Positions 34,175 to 44,635 of a stretch of 64,000 bases of DNA are shown here, one piece after another; within the stretch, counting starts at the first letter, position 1, and each line of letters starts with the position of its first letter. The DNA lies in assembly GCF_019049255.1 (NCBI RefSeq), contig NZ_JAGMUJ010000081.1, positions 56,988-120,987 of the forward strand. The letters are read 5' to 3'. Under the pieces are notes generated by a model that was not told the origin of the DNA, did no database searches, and worked only from the letters and a program-made list of their open reading frames with translations. The position numbers were made by a program, and so were the translations under genes. The stretch comes from Streptomyces sp. AC558_RSS880. GTDB lineage: Bacteria > Actinomycetota > Actinomycetes > Streptomycetales > Streptomycetaceae.

Positions 34175-35445
34175 TTGCCCTGTCCCTTCCGGTACGGCAT
34201 GCCGTCCGCCTTCGGCATGCGCAGCCGCTGGGCGGAGAGGGCGAGGACGACGAGGGTGATGACGTACGGCGTGGCGGCGACGACCTGGTTGGGGACCTCG
34301 TTGGTGCCGGCGTACCAGGCGAAGACGAGGGCGCCGACGACCAGGGTGATCACCGCGTGGACGTACTTCTTGCGGACGGCCAGCCAGATCGCTCCGATGA
34401 GCAGCAGCAGCGCGCCGAGCAGCAGCAGGGCGTGCACGTTGGCGGAGCCACCGCGCAGGTTGAGGCTGTCGGTGTAGCCGAAGAGGCCGGCGCCGATGGC
34501 GAGGCCGCCCGGCATCCAGTTGCCGAAGATCATCGCGGCGAGGCCGATGTAGCCGCGGCCGCTGGTCTGGCCCTCCAGGTAGAAGGGGTTGGCGACGATG
34601 GACAGGAAGACGCCGCCGAGGCCGGCCAGGCCGCCGGAGATGATCACGGCGAGGTACTTGTACTTGTAGACGTTGACGCCGAGGGACTCGGCGGCGATCG
34701 GGTTCTCGCCGCAGGAGCGCAGCCGCAGGCCGAACGCCGTGCGCCACAGGATCCACCAGGTGGCGGGGATGAGCGCGACGGCGATCAGGGTCAGCCAGGA
34801 GACGTCGGTGACCAGTCCGCCGAGCAGGCCGGCGACGTCGGAGACGAAGAACCAGCCCTTGTCGTTGAGGTCGCTGAGCCCGTCGGACAGTCCCGGCACG
34901 GTGAAGTGGCCGAGGGAGTCGACCGCCGGGGACTGCTTGGCGGAGCCGCCCTGGTGGCCCTCGAAGGCGAGCGGGGCGAGGTAGCGGGTGGCGCCGAGGG
35001 CGAGGATGTTGATGGCCACACCGGAGACGATGTGGTTGACGTTGAAGGTGACGGTGACGATCGCGTGCAGCAGACCGCCGAGCGCGCCGCCGAGGATGCC
35101 GACGAGGACGCCGGTCCACGGGCCCCACTGGAATCCGGCCCAGGCGCCGAACCAGGTGCCGAGGATCAGCATGCCCTCGAGGCCGATGTTGACGACGCCC
35201 GCGCGCTCGGCCCAGAGTCCGCCGAGACCGGCGAGGCCGATGGGGACGGCGAGTTGGAGGGCGGTGGACATCTGGCTGACGTTGGTGATGCCGTCCGCGC
35301 CGGTGATGATGCGGACGATCGAGACCAGTGCCAGGGCTCCGGCGATGACCAGGAGCAGGACGGGCCACGACATGCGGCGGCCGGTCGGCGGTGCGTGTTC
35401 CAGCGACGGCTGGTTGACGTCGGTCGCTGTGGTCGGAGCGGTCAT
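34171..35445 (-). CDS. Nucleoside ABC transporter permease (second)
   Basis: 424 residues from ATG at 35445, overlapping the previous permease stop (ATGA). About ten membrane segments; the BPD_transp_2 pattern of sugar/nucleoside (CUT2-like) permeases is seen in AVPIGLAGLGGLWAERAGVV, NIGLEGMLILGTWFGAW, SCGENPIAAESLGVNVYKYK (cytoplasmic coupling loop) and AVIISGGLAGLGGVFLSIV. This is the NupQ/YufQ-type subunit. With the other permease and the ATPase it forms the membrane part of a high-affinity nucleoside importer served by Bmp-type lipoproteins. Confidence 0.88.
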   Translation of the reverse strand: MTAPTTATDVNQPSLEHAPPTGRRMSWPVLLLVIAGALALVSIVRIITGADGITNVSQMSTALQLAVPIGLAGLGGLWAERAGVVNIGLEGMLILGTWFGAWAGFQWGPWTGVLVGILGGALGGLLHAIVTVTFNVNHIVSGVAINILALGATRYLAPLAFEGHQGGSAKQSPAVDSLGHFTVPGLSDGLSDLNDKGWFFVSDVAGLLGGLVTDVSWLTLIAVALIPATWWILWRTAFGLRLRSCGENPIAAESLGVNVYKYKYLAVIISGGLAGLGGVFLSIVANPFYLEGQTSGRGYIGLAAMIFGNWMPGGLAIGAGLFGYTDSLNLRGGSANVHALLLLGALLLLIGAIWLAVRKKYVHAVITLVVGALVFAWYAGTNEVPNQVVAATPYVITLVVLALSAQRLRMPKADGMPYRKGQGK

Positions 35446-36565
35446 CGGCCGGCCACCTCCTTCGTGGTGTTGTTGTCGGCGCCCAGGACGTGCCCTGCGG
35501 CGAGCTCCGCGCCGACCCGGCGCTGCTGGCGGCGCAGGCCCCACTCGCGGACGGCCTCGTAGGAGACGACGACCGAGAGGACGATCAGGCCCTGCATGAT
35601 GACCGCGATCTCCTTGTCGTAGCCGTGGAAGTCCAGCTCGGGCGAGGCCTTGTCGAGCCAGGCCCACAGCAGGGCGGCGAAGGCGATGCCGACCGGGCTG
35701 TTGCGGCCGAGGAGGGCGATGCCGATGCCGAGGAAGCCGATGCCGGTGGGGAAGTTGAGGCTGTAGGTGTGGGTGTCGCCCATCAGGATGGGCAGGCCCG
35801 CGAGTCCGGCGATGGCGCCGGAGAGCAGCATGGCGGTGAGGACCATGCGCTTGGGGCTGACGCCGCTGGCCGCGGCGGCGGACTCGGAGGCGCCGGAGGC
35901 GCGCAGGTCGAAGCCGAAGCGGGTGCGGTTGAGGACGACCCAGTAGCCGATGCCGAGCAGGACGGCGAGGATCACCAGGCCGTAGACCTCGCCGGCCTCG
36001 CCCATGTCGATGCCGGGGATCCAGCCGGACTCGTGCATCTCGCCGGTGGTGTTGTTGTTGCCGACCTTGACGCCGAAGACGGTGGGCAGCCACAGGTAGC
36101 CGATGACGGAGGTCGCGATCGCGTTGAGCATGATCGTGGCGACGACCTCGCTGACCCCGCGGGTGACCTTGAGGACACCGGCGATGCCGGACCAGAAGGC
36201 GCCGGTGAACACGGCGGTGAGGAGCAGCAGCGGGATCTGCAGCGCGGCCGGCAGGTTCATGTGGGCGCCGACGACGGCGGCCATCATGGCGGCGAGCTGG
36301 TACTGGCCGTCGACGCCGATGTTGAACAGGTTCATGCGGAAGCCGATGGCGACCGCGAGGGCGGCGATGTAGTACATCGAGGCCTGGTTGATGATCAGGA
36401 CCTGGATGTCGGAGAACCCGGCCTGCTCGAACATCAGGGCGAACGGCTCGACGGGGTTCTTGCCGGAGGCGATCAGGACGATCGCGCTGAGCACGAAGGC
36501 CACGGCGAGCGCGATGACCGGCCCGGCCACCGCGAGGAGCACGCGCTCCTTGTCGAACTTCTTCA

Positions 36566-36566
<1 letters not shown>
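35442..36566 (-). CDS. Nucleoside ABC transporter permease (first)
   Basis: 374 residues, ATG at 36566 overlapping the ATPase stop by 1 base. Membrane segments and family motifs: ASMYYIAALAVAIGFRMNLF, NIGVDGQYQLAAMMAAVVGA, RASGASESAAAASGVSPKRM (coupling loop) and LSGAIAGLAGLPILMGDTHT. NupP/YufP-type subunit, partner of the permease encoded immediately downstream. The tail (about 335-374) is cytoplasmic, charged and not conserved. Confidence 0.88.
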
Positions 36567-38125
<1,559 letters not shown>

Positions 38126-38201
38126 CGAATCGTTGACCGCCGCTCCGGCCGGAGGGCTGCTGGACGCGTTGATGACGCACTCTCCTGGGGACGGGGGCCG
38201 T

Positions 38202-38213
38202 CTACGCGCGTAG
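38202..38213. promoter_or_regulatory. Nucleoside-regulon operator at the importer operon
   Basis: CTACGCGCGTAG, perfect palindrome, 76 bases before the annotated GTG of the ATPase gene and 28 bases before the alternative ATC codon. Confidence 0.75.
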
Positions 38214-38249
38214 TGCCCCTACGGCATGCAAAGGGGTGGCGCACTCGAC

Positions 38250-38288
38250 CGACGGGGTACGAGGAGCCGTGCTCCTCGTACCCCGTCG
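38250..38288 (-). terminator. Terminator after the first bmp gene
   Basis: Perfect 18-bp inverted repeat (CGACGGGGTACGAGGAGC and complement) with a 3-base loop, starting 35 bases beyond the stop at 38324. It separates the lipoprotein transcript from the importer operon. Confidence 0.85.
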
Positions 38289-38323
38289 AGCGGACGCGAC
38301 CCCGGGGTCGTTCAGGGGGTGTC

Positions 38324-39373
38324 TCAGCTCGACTTGACCTTGATCTCGCCGCTGATGATCTTCTCCTTGGCCGCCTCGATGGCTTTCTGGAGCTCGGCGT
38401 CGTCCGCGAACTTCGGGTTGGAGTTCGACAGGCTCACCTCACCCGTCTTCAGATCGCCCTTGACGATACCGGTCGTGGGCTTGCCGTCCTCGACCGACTT
38501 CGCCAGGTTGTACACCGCCTTGGCGACGTCCTTCATCGCCGAGGTGAGGATCGAGTCCTTGTACTTGGCGAGGGCCGCCTGCTGGTACTGGTCGGAGTCG
38601 ACACCGATCGCCCACACCTTGTTGGCGGCGGCGGCCTCGATGACGCCCTGACCGGACAGACCGGCGGCCGCGTAGACGACGTCGGCCTTCTTCTCGATCT
38701 GGCCCTCGGCGGCGCTCTTGCCCTTGTCGGGGCTGGAGAAGCCGCCCTCCTCCGCGGTCTGCGTCAGGAACTGCGAGATGACCTTGACCTTGGGGTCGGT
38801 GTCCTTCACGCCCTGCTCGAAGCCCGCGCGGAACTTGTGGATCAGCGGGATGTCCACGCCGCCCACGAAGCCGACCGTCTTCGTCTCGGTGCTCTTGGCC
38901 GCGGCGACACCGGCCAGGTAGGAGGCCTCCTCCTCGGAGAAGACCAGGTCGGCGACGTTCTTCGCCTCGACCGTGGCGTCGTCGACGATGCCGAAGGTGG
39001 TGTCCGGGTACTTCTCCGCGGCGCCCTTCACGGCGGCGGCGTACGCGTAGCCGACACCGACGACCGGGTTGTAGCCCTGCTTCGCCAGCGAGACCAGACG
39101 CTGCTCCTTGTCGGCGTCCGTCTCGCCGTCGGTGGGCTCGACGTCGGCCGTCTCGTAGCCGAACTCCTTCTTCGCCTGCTCCAGGCCCGCGTACGCGGCG
39201 TCGTTGAAGGACTGGTCGCCCTTGCCGCCGACGTCGTAGGCGATGGCGAGACCCTTGTCGCCCTTCGACTCCGAGGAGCCCGAGGAGGTGGAGGTGCCGC
39301 CGCAGGCGGAGAGCGCGAGGGCCAGGGAGGCGGTCGCTGCGCCTGCGACCGTGATCCGGGAAATCCGGCGCAT
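38324..39373 (-). CDS. Bmp-family nucleoside-binding lipoprotein (copy 1)
   Basis: 349 residues. Lipobox LALALSACGG (Cys24). The Bmp/PnrA fold is shown by LAIAYDVGGKGDQSFNDAAY (family N-terminal motif with the GDxSFND loop), VGVGYAYAAAVKGAAEKYP, VGFVGGVDIPLIHKFRAGFE and AAGLSGQGVIEAAAANKVWA then IGVDSDQYQ. Family members bind purine and pyrimidine nucleosides for ABC import. About 70 percent identical by eye to the second copy. Monocistronic: own operator variant upstream (39441-39452) and own terminator. Confidence 0.9.
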   Translation of the reverse strand: MRRISRITVAGAATASLALALSACGGTSTSSGSSESKGDKGLAIAYDVGGKGDQSFNDAAYAGLEQAKKEFGYETADVEPTDGETDADKEQRLVSLAKQGYNPVVGVGYAYAAAVKGAAEKYPDTTFGIVDDATVEAKNVADLVFSEEEASYLAGVAAAKSTETKTVGFVGGVDIPLIHKFRAGFEQGVKDTDPKVKVISQFLTQTAEEGGFSSPDKGKSAAEGQIEKKADVVYAAAGLSGQGVIEAAAANKVWAIGVDSDQYQQAALAKYKDSILTSAMKDVAKAVYNLAKSVEDGKPTTGIVKGDLKTGEVSLSNSNPKFADDAELQKAIEAAKEKIISGEIKVKSS

Positions 39374-39440
39374 GTGTGGTGCTCCTAGTCGTACAAAGCG
39401 CCGGGACGTGTTCAGCTGCGGCGCTGGCTTTGCCGCAGAT

Positions 39441-39452
39441 TAACGCGCGTAG
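39441..39452. promoter_or_regulatory. Nucleoside-regulon operator variant at bmp copy 1
   Basis: TAACGCGCGTAG on the plus strand, that is CTACGCGCGTTA read in the gene's direction: one half-site is perfect and the other carries one change. It lies 68 bases before the start at 39373. Confidence 0.7.
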
Positions 39453-39577
39453 ACCTGCCTGAAAACCCCTTCTGTCCACCTTGTTATCCGGCCGTGGCCA
39501 ACACCACTCCGAGCCGTGGTCAACGCATCGCCGATCGCGAACGGAGGGTGGCGGTGGGTGAGCGGACGCGGGAACGG

Positions 39578-39615
39578 CGGAGCGGGCGGGCGCTCGTGGG
39601 CGCCCGCCCGCTCCG
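39578..39615 (-). terminator. Terminator after the second bmp gene
   Basis: Perfect 16-bp inverted repeat (CGGAGCGGGCGGGCGC and complement) with a 6-base loop, 20 bases beyond the stop at 39635. Confidence 0.85.
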
Positions 39616-39634
39616 TGGGTTTCCGCCGGGTCCG

Positions 39635-40684
39635 CTACTCGGTCTTCACCTTGATGGAGCCGTCGATGATGCCTTCCTTGGCCTTGGCCACGGCGTCCGT
39701 CAGGCCGGCGACCTCGGCCATCTTCGGGTTGCTCTCGGAGAGGCCGACGCCGTTCACCTTGAGGTCGAAGACCTGGGTGCCGGTCAGCGGCTTGTCGTCC
39801 TCGACCGACTTGGCCAGGGTGTACACCGCGCCGCCGACGTCCTTCAGGGCGGAGGTGAGGATGTAGTCCTTGTACGCCGCGAGGGCTTCCTGCCGGTACT
39901 GGTCGGAGTCGACGCCGATCGCCCAGACCTTCGCCTTGGCGGCGGCCTCGATGACGCCCTGACCGGAGAGACCGGCCGCCTGGTAGACGACGTCGGCGTT
40001 CTTCTCGATCTGGCCCTCGGCGGCGGCCTTGCCCTTGTCGGGGCTGGAGAAGCCGCCCTCCTCCGCGGTCTGCGTCAGGTACTGCGGGATCACCTTGACC
40101 TTGGGGTCGGTGTCCTTGACGCCCTGCTCGTAACCGGCCTGGAACTTGTGGATCAGCGGGATGTCCACACCGCCCACGAAGCCGACCGTCTTCGTCTTGG
40201 TGGCCTTGGCGGCGGCGACACCGGCGAGGTAGGAGGCCTGCTCCTCGGCGAAGACGAGGGAGGCGACGTTGTCGCCCTCGACGACGGAGTCGACGATGCC
40301 GAAGGTGGTCTTCGGGTACTTCGCGGCCACGGCCTTCATCGCGGGGCCGTAGGCGAAGCCGACGCCGATGACCGGGTTGTAGCCCTGGCGGGCCAGCGAG
40401 GCCAGGCGCTGCTCCTTGTCCGCGTCGGTCTCGCCCTCGGTGGGCTCGACGTCGGCGGTCTTGTAACCGAACTCGTCCTTGGCCTTGGTGAGGCCGGCGA
40501 AGGCGGCGTCGTTGAAGGACTGGTCGCCCTTGCCCCCGATGTCGTAGGCGATGGCGAGGCCGAGGTCTTCCTTGGCGCCGCCGCTGTCGCCGTTGTCACT
40601 GCTGGTGCCGCCGCAGGCGGTGGCGGCGAGTGCGAGCGAGGCGACCCCCACCGCGACGCGGGTCAGTTTGGATATCCGACGCAT
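39635..40684 (-). CDS. Bmp-family nucleoside-binding lipoprotein (copy 2)
   Basis: 349 residues from ATG at 40684. Lipobox SLALAATACGG (Cys24). Same Bmp/PnrA motifs as the neighbour: LAIAYDIGGKGDQSFNDAAF, VGVGFAYGPAMKAVAAKYP, VGFVGGVDIPLIHKFQAGYE, AAGLSGQGVIEAAAKAKVWA. The two tandem copies come from a duplication and differ mainly in the ligand-proximal and surface loops, so they may divide nucleoside specificity. Own operator variant and own terminator. The TnpB gene lies 248 bases upstream on the same strand. Confidence 0.9.
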   Translation of the reverse strand: MRRISKLTRVAVGVASLALAATACGGTSSDNGDSGGAKEDLGLAIAYDIGGKGDQSFNDAAFAGLTKAKDEFGYKTADVEPTEGETDADKEQRLASLARQGYNPVIGVGFAYGPAMKAVAAKYPKTTFGIVDSVVEGDNVASLVFAEEQASYLAGVAAAKATKTKTVGFVGGVDIPLIHKFQAGYEQGVKDTDPKVKVIPQYLTQTAEEGGFSSPDKGKAAAEGQIEKNADVVYQAAGLSGQGVIEAAAKAKVWAIGVDSDQYRQEALAAYKDYILTSALKDVGGAVYTLAKSVEDDKPLTGTQVFDLKVNGVGLSESNPKMAEVAGLTDAVAKAKEGIIDGSIKVKTE

Positions 40685-40738
40685 CTGAAGTTCCCCATTC
40701 TCCAAAGCCCCGCAGCGGGTGCTCGGTTCGGCGCACAT

Positions 40739-40750
40739 TAACGCGCGTAG
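40739..40750. promoter_or_regulatory. Nucleoside-regulon operator variant at bmp copy 2
   Basis: TAACGCGCGTAG, identical to the variant at copy 1, including the flanking TTAA...GAC bases, 55 bases before the start at 40684. Confidence 0.7.
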
Positions 40751-40932
40751 ACACTCCTGGGAACGGGATCGAGCGGGGCCGTTATCCATTCGTGCCGATG
40801 GCCGGTTACGTCCCTGTCACCTTCTCGGTCGTGGACGGCCGAGTTTGTGCACTCGGTCATTCACACCTTGTCGCGCTCCCGACTGTCCCCTACGGCAGGA
40901 CGGTCACGGGTCGCATCTCCCCATGCCCCGGC
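40751..40932 (-). other. Region beyond the TnpB stop: possible omega-RNA/right end
   Basis: In IS605-type elements the guide (omega) RNA overlaps the tnpB 3' end and extends to the right end. This 182-base gap, just after the tnpB stop on the minus strand, has local stems (for example CCGAG...CTCGG near 40840-40857) and no gene. The element boundary cannot be fixed by eye. Confidence 0.25.
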
Positions 40933-42090
40933 TTACGTCGGCGCGGGGACGGGTGCGGTGACGAACACCCACGCCGAGCGCGCGCGGTTGCGCACGTTGA
41001 CCCCGGCGACGTGGTCGGCGGGCCCAGCGAGGCCGCACCGACAACAGCGGAAATGGTCCCGGGTGGGCCGGTTGGCCTTCTCGGTGTGCCCGCAGCGCGG
41101 ACAGCGCTGCGAGGTGTAGGCCGGATCCACCTCGACGAACGGCACCCCGGCCCGCCTGGCCTTATAGGCAAGGTGCTGTCCGAGCTGGTGGAACGGCCAC
41201 GAGGAAAGCGCGCCCCGCTGGTCGCGACGAAGCCGTACCCGCTCACGAATCCCGCCGAGCTCCTCGACGGCGATCCCGCGACCGGTGCGTTGCGCGATAG
41301 ACACGATCTCCTTGGAAATCCGGTGGTTCACCTGCGTGGCATGACGATGCTCCCTCTGTGTACGGCGGGCCAGCCGACGAGTGGCCGAACGGGTCCCCTT
41401 CGCTTGCAGTTCGGCGCGTTTGCGGGCCTGCCAACGCCGGTAGCGCTCCAGGCGACGCCCCTGGTAGTTGATGCCATCGCTGGTGGTGGCGAGGTTGACG
41501 ATGCCGCGGTCCACGCCGATGAAGTCGGCCGGCTCGTACACCTCGACGTCCGGGATCTCGCAGGTGGCGATCAGAAACCACTTCCCGGCCCGCCGGACCA
41601 AATCCGACTCGCCCTTGCGGTGCTCTGCCAGCATCTTCAGCTGGTCCGGCGAGCCGGTAAAACGCAGGCCACGCATCCGCCCTTCAACCGTCCAGACCGA
41701 CACCGTGCGCGCGTCCGTCTGCCACGACAAGCACCGGTCATCGAACGGCTGCGCCGCATCCGGCCGGAAGCCGATCGGCGAACCCACCGCCCTGCGATAC
41801 CGCTTCGATGATGGCCGGCCCAGCCGTCCCGCCTTCATACTCGCCGCGAGCCCGCTGTATGCGTCCACGACCTTCTTCACCACCCGCACCGCAGGCTGCG
41901 CGGACAACCCGAACATGGTCTTGATCTCCGCGTACACCAGCTTCTGCAACCCGTTCCGGTCCCGCGTTCCCGACTCATACGCCACCCGGGAGGCATGGCC
42001 AGCGGCTCGGTTACAGGCGCGTAGCGTTGCCTCCAGCGCCGCCGCCTGCTGCTGCGACGGCAACAGCTTCACCTGCACCACCACCTTCAT
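40933..42090 (-). CDS. tnpB: TnpB-like RNA-guided nuclease, no TnpA partner
   Basis: 385 residues from ATG at 42090. IS200/IS605 TnpB layout: N-terminal HTH_OrfB part (MKVVVQVKLLPSQQQAAALE), RuvC-like nuclease with Asp194 in FIGVDRGIVNLAT, Glu276 in RGIAVEELGG and Asp359 in GPADHVAGVN, and a zinc ribbon between (CPRCGHT, then CCRCG). All three catalytic acids are present, so the nuclease is probably active. No tnpA (Y1 transposase) is adjacent, so it is a non-autonomous or domesticated copy. It sits directly upstream of bmp copy 2, on the same strand. Confidence 0.88.
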   Translation of the reverse strand: MKVVVQVKLLPSQQQAAALEATLRACNRAAGHASRVAYESGTRDRNGLQKLVYAEIKTMFGLSAQPAVRVVKKVVDAYSGLAASMKAGRLGRPSSKRYRRAVGSPIGFRPDAAQPFDDRCLSWQTDARTVSVWTVEGRMRGLRFTGSPDQLKMLAEHRKGESDLVRRAGKWFLIATCEIPDVEVYEPADFIGVDRGIVNLATTSDGINYQGRRLERYRRWQARKRAELQAKGTRSATRRLARRTQREHRHATQVNHRISKEIVSIAQRTGRGIAVEELGGIRERVRLRRDQRGALSSWPFHQLGQHLAYKARRAGVPFVEVDPAYTSQRCPRCGHTEKANRPTRDHFRCCRCGLAGPADHVAGVNVRNRARSAWVFVTAPVPAPT

Positions 42091-42380
42091 GCTCCCCACG
42101 TAAGCAACGGCATCGCACACACAGGCGGACTCTGTACACATCCACCCACCCATGTGACCCCATCGCACATACGAACGCATTCCGCAACATGTCGTCTGCA
42201 GTGTGAGGCGCCTTGCCGACCACGACGACACGGCCGTGCAAGAGCCGGGTGGCTGGAAAAACCGACAGGCACGATCGGTGCGGCACGCCTGCGATAGGCC
42301 ATGCGCCCACGCTGCCCCTCTCCCGTACGGACCGCAAGCGGAGCGTGCGGTCGGGGACGGAGCCGGCTTGTGCTGATGAA
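42091..42380. other. Gap between TnpB and the M20 gene
   Basis: 290 bases without a supported gene. It must contain the tnpB promoter and possibly the left end of the element. A GACCGCA...TGCGGTC inverted repeat spans about 42330-42355, after the M20 stop, and may terminate that gene. Confidence 0.4.
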
Positions 42381-43610
42381 CTACCGCAAGGCGTCCAGGA
42401 GGGCGGCGCCGGTGAAGAGTTCCACGCCGACGGTGATGGCGTGCTCGTCGACGTCGAAGTCGCCCTGGTGCAGATCGCGCACGGTGCGCTCGCCCGGGGG
42501 GCGGACGCCGAGGCGGGCCATGGCGCCGGGGACGCGCTCCAGGTACCAGGAGAAGTCCTCGCCGCCGAGGCTCTGCTCGGTGCCCTCGACGGACTCCGCT
42601 CCGCGCCGCGCGATCATGGCGTCGCGCAGCAGCTCGGTGGCGCCGGCCTCGTTGACGACCGGCGGGACGCCGCGCACGTAGGTGATCTCCGACTTGGCGC
42701 GGTGCAGGTTGGCCACCTCGTCGATGGCGGCGACCACGATGTCGGGGGCCTGCCGCCAGGTCTCCAGGTCCAGGCAGCGCACGGTGCCGGACAGCTCGGC
42801 GTGCTGCGGGATGACGTTGGGCGCGTGGCCCGACTCGACCCGGCCCCAGGTCACGGCGAGTCCGCTGCGGCTGTCGACGCGCCGGCCGACCAGGGCGGGC
42901 ACGTCGGTGACGACCCGCGCGGCGGCGGTGACCAGGTCGGTGGTCAGATGCGGGCGGGCGGTGTGGCCGCCGGGGCCGTCGAGGGCGATCTCCAGCCGGT
43001 CGCAGGCGGAGGTGATGGGCCCCTCGCGCAGGCCGATCTTCCCGGCGTCGACGCGGGGGTCGCAGTGCACGGCGAGGATCCGGCCGATGCCGTCGAGTCC
43101 GCCGTCCTCGACGACCTCGGCCGCTCCGCCGGGCAGCACCTCCTCGGCGGGCTGGAAGATCAGCCGCACGGGGCGCGGCAGCAGCCCCTGGCGGTGCAGT
43201 TCGGCGAGGACCAGGCCGGCGCCGAGCACGACGGTGGTGTGCACGTCGTGGCCGCAGGCGTGGGCCCGGTCGGGCACGGTGGAGCGGTAGGGGCAGGAGG
43301 CCTTCATGTCGGGGATGGGCAGGCCGTCGATGTCGGCGCGCAGGGCGAGCATCGCCGAGTCCGTGCCGGCCTCGCCGTCGGTTCCGATGTCACAGATCAG
43401 GCCGGTGCCGCCGGAGAGGACGCGCGGCTGCAGACCGGCCTGCTCGAGGCGTTCCTTGATCGCCGCGGTGGTGCGGAACTCCTGGTGACCGAGCTCCGGG
43501 TGCATGTGCAGGTCGCGCCGGAAGGCCACGAGTTCGGCGCGCAGGGCCTCGGGCAGCGCGCCGGGGAGCACCGCTCCTCCGGGGAGATCGATCTCGGACT
43601 CCAGTGACAT
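42381..43610 (-). CDS. M20-family amidohydrolase
   Basis: 409 residues from ATG at 43610; AAAGGG lies 11 bases upstream, and the GTG at 43622 would overlap that site. Metal-binding motifs of the IAA-amino-acid/N-acyl amidohydrolase branch are present: LHMHPELGHQEFRT, RADIDGLPIPD, AHACGHDVHTTVVLG, LIFQPAEEVLPGGA, and GEDFSWYLE near the end. Such enzymes cleave N-acyl amino acids or similar amides in the cytoplasm. Normal length, no signal peptide. Neighbours are accessory, so the substrate cannot be inferred from context. Confidence 0.88.
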   Translation of the reverse strand: MSLESEIDLPGGAVLPGALPEALRAELVAFRRDLHMHPELGHQEFRTTAAIKERLEQAGLQPRVLSGGTGLICDIGTDGEAGTDSAMLALRADIDGLPIPDMKASCPYRSTVPDRAHACGHDVHTTVVLGAGLVLAELHRQGLLPRPVRLIFQPAEEVLPGGAAEVVEDGGLDGIGRILAVHCDPRVDAGKIGLREGPITSACDRLEIALDGPGGHTARPHLTTDLVTAAARVVTDVPALVGRRVDSRSGLAVTWGRVESGHAPNVIPQHAELSGTVRCLDLETWRQAPDIVVAAIDEVANLHRAKSEITYVRGVPPVVNEAGATELLRDAMIARRGAESVEGTEQSLGGEDFSWYLERVPGAMARLGVRPPGERTVRDLHQGDFDVDEHAITVGVELFTGAALLDALR

Positions 43611-43899
43611 CAGTGGTTTCACCCTTTGAAGAGTAGGGCGCCGGAGCCGTCCACTGACCCCTGATCAAAAAAATTCAATCCGTTGGGGGGAGAAAATCCG
43701 GCTGCCCTACGCATAGTTGTGTATTGAGGTGGGTACACTCACCGCCTTTTGCGAGGGTATAGGCCGATGGCCTGCCGGTCCATGAGGTCGATCACAGTCC
43801 CGGCCACGGTTCCGGCACCCGTCCACTCCTCACGGTTACCACGCTCGGCCCAAGGCACGCGGACGGGTTCATTCGGCGGATGCCGGCGGGCGACGGCTG

Positions 43900-44304
43900 C
43901 TATTCGGCACCGAGAACGCGAAGGCCGTGGTGAAGGCGGAAGTCCTCGTAGTCCTTGAGGTTGAGAGTGGCCAGCGGCAGGTCGTAGGTGAGAGCGCTGG
44001 CGGCGATCCACATGTCGTTGGTGGGACGGGGCCGACCACGCTGTATCCCGGCGGCGGACAGTCGCCCCCAGGTGGTGGCGACGGCTTCGTCGCCCGGAAG
44101 GACAGGGATGTCGGCGAGCCAGTCGGCAAGCTCCTGGCGGCTCCGGGTGCCCCAGTGACGGATCTCCATCCACTTCGTGAGCTCACCGTAGGTCACGAAT
44201 GTGATCAGCGGTTTGCGGCCGATCAGGCGGGTCGCCAGTGGCCCGGTCAGCTTGCGCTTGTGCAGCAGGGAGGCGACGTCGGTGTCGAGGATGACGGGTT
44301 GCAT
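43900..44304 (-). CDS. PIN-domain toxin (VapC-like)
   Basis: 134 residues. PIN landmarks: VILDTDVASLL (first Asp), TYGELTKWME (Glu), TNDMWIAASALTYDLPLATLNL (N-D-x-W-I-A-A with the two later acids). PIN toxins of this type cut RNA, often tRNA or rRNA, and are neutralised by the upstream antitoxin. The gene starts 9 bases after the stop of a 65-residue acidic protein, the usual VapBC order. Confidence 0.85.
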   Translation of the reverse strand: MQPVILDTDVASLLHKRKLTGPLATRLIGRKPLITFVTYGELTKWMEIRHWGTRSRQELADWLADIPVLPGDEAVATTWGRLSAAGIQRGRPRPTNDMWIAASALTYDLPLATLNLKDYEDFRLHHGLRVLGAE

Positions 44305-44313
44305 GCGGCGGGC

Positions 44314-44511
44314 TCAGGCGGCGTCGCGCCGACGCTCGGCGTAGGTGAAGACGAGGAACTCTTCCAGCTCCTCGTCCGACTCGAAAGTGTCGGCGGCGAG
44401 GTCGTCCAGGGAACGGATCGGCTGGGTGTTCTTCGCGGCCAGCAGCTCCTCGACCGACACGCGCGGCCTCGGCTGTGGGTGGCCGAGGCCTTCGGATGCG
44501 GGCGTGCTCAT
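44314..44511 (-). CDS. Antitoxin partner of the PIN toxin
   Basis: 65 residues from ATG at 44511, with GGAGG 6 bases upstream (an in-frame ATG at 44577 lacks a site). The protein is small and acidic at the C-terminus (SLDDLAADTFESDEELEEFL) as expected for the toxin-wrapping tail of a VapB-type antitoxin. The N-terminus has no clear DNA-binding fold. Identity rests mainly on position and size. Confidence 0.65.
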   Translation of the reverse strand: MSTPASEGLGHPQPRPRVSVEELLAAKNTQPIRSLDDLAADTFESDEELEEFLVFTYAERRRDAA

Positions 44512-44635
44512 CGGGACCTCCAGCAGGGCGAGAACCGGCTCCACGGCCAGCATACGAGCGCTCTCACCTGGTGACATCGGGTTTCGCCGACATGAGCGCG
44601 CATCCGAACACCCGCTCCCTTCCGGCAGCGGCGAC

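Noticed and set aside
43739..44186. Alternative minus-strand frames across the PIN toxin
   Set aside because: The 134-residue frame has all PIN motifs; the others are Arg/Pro-rich shadows.
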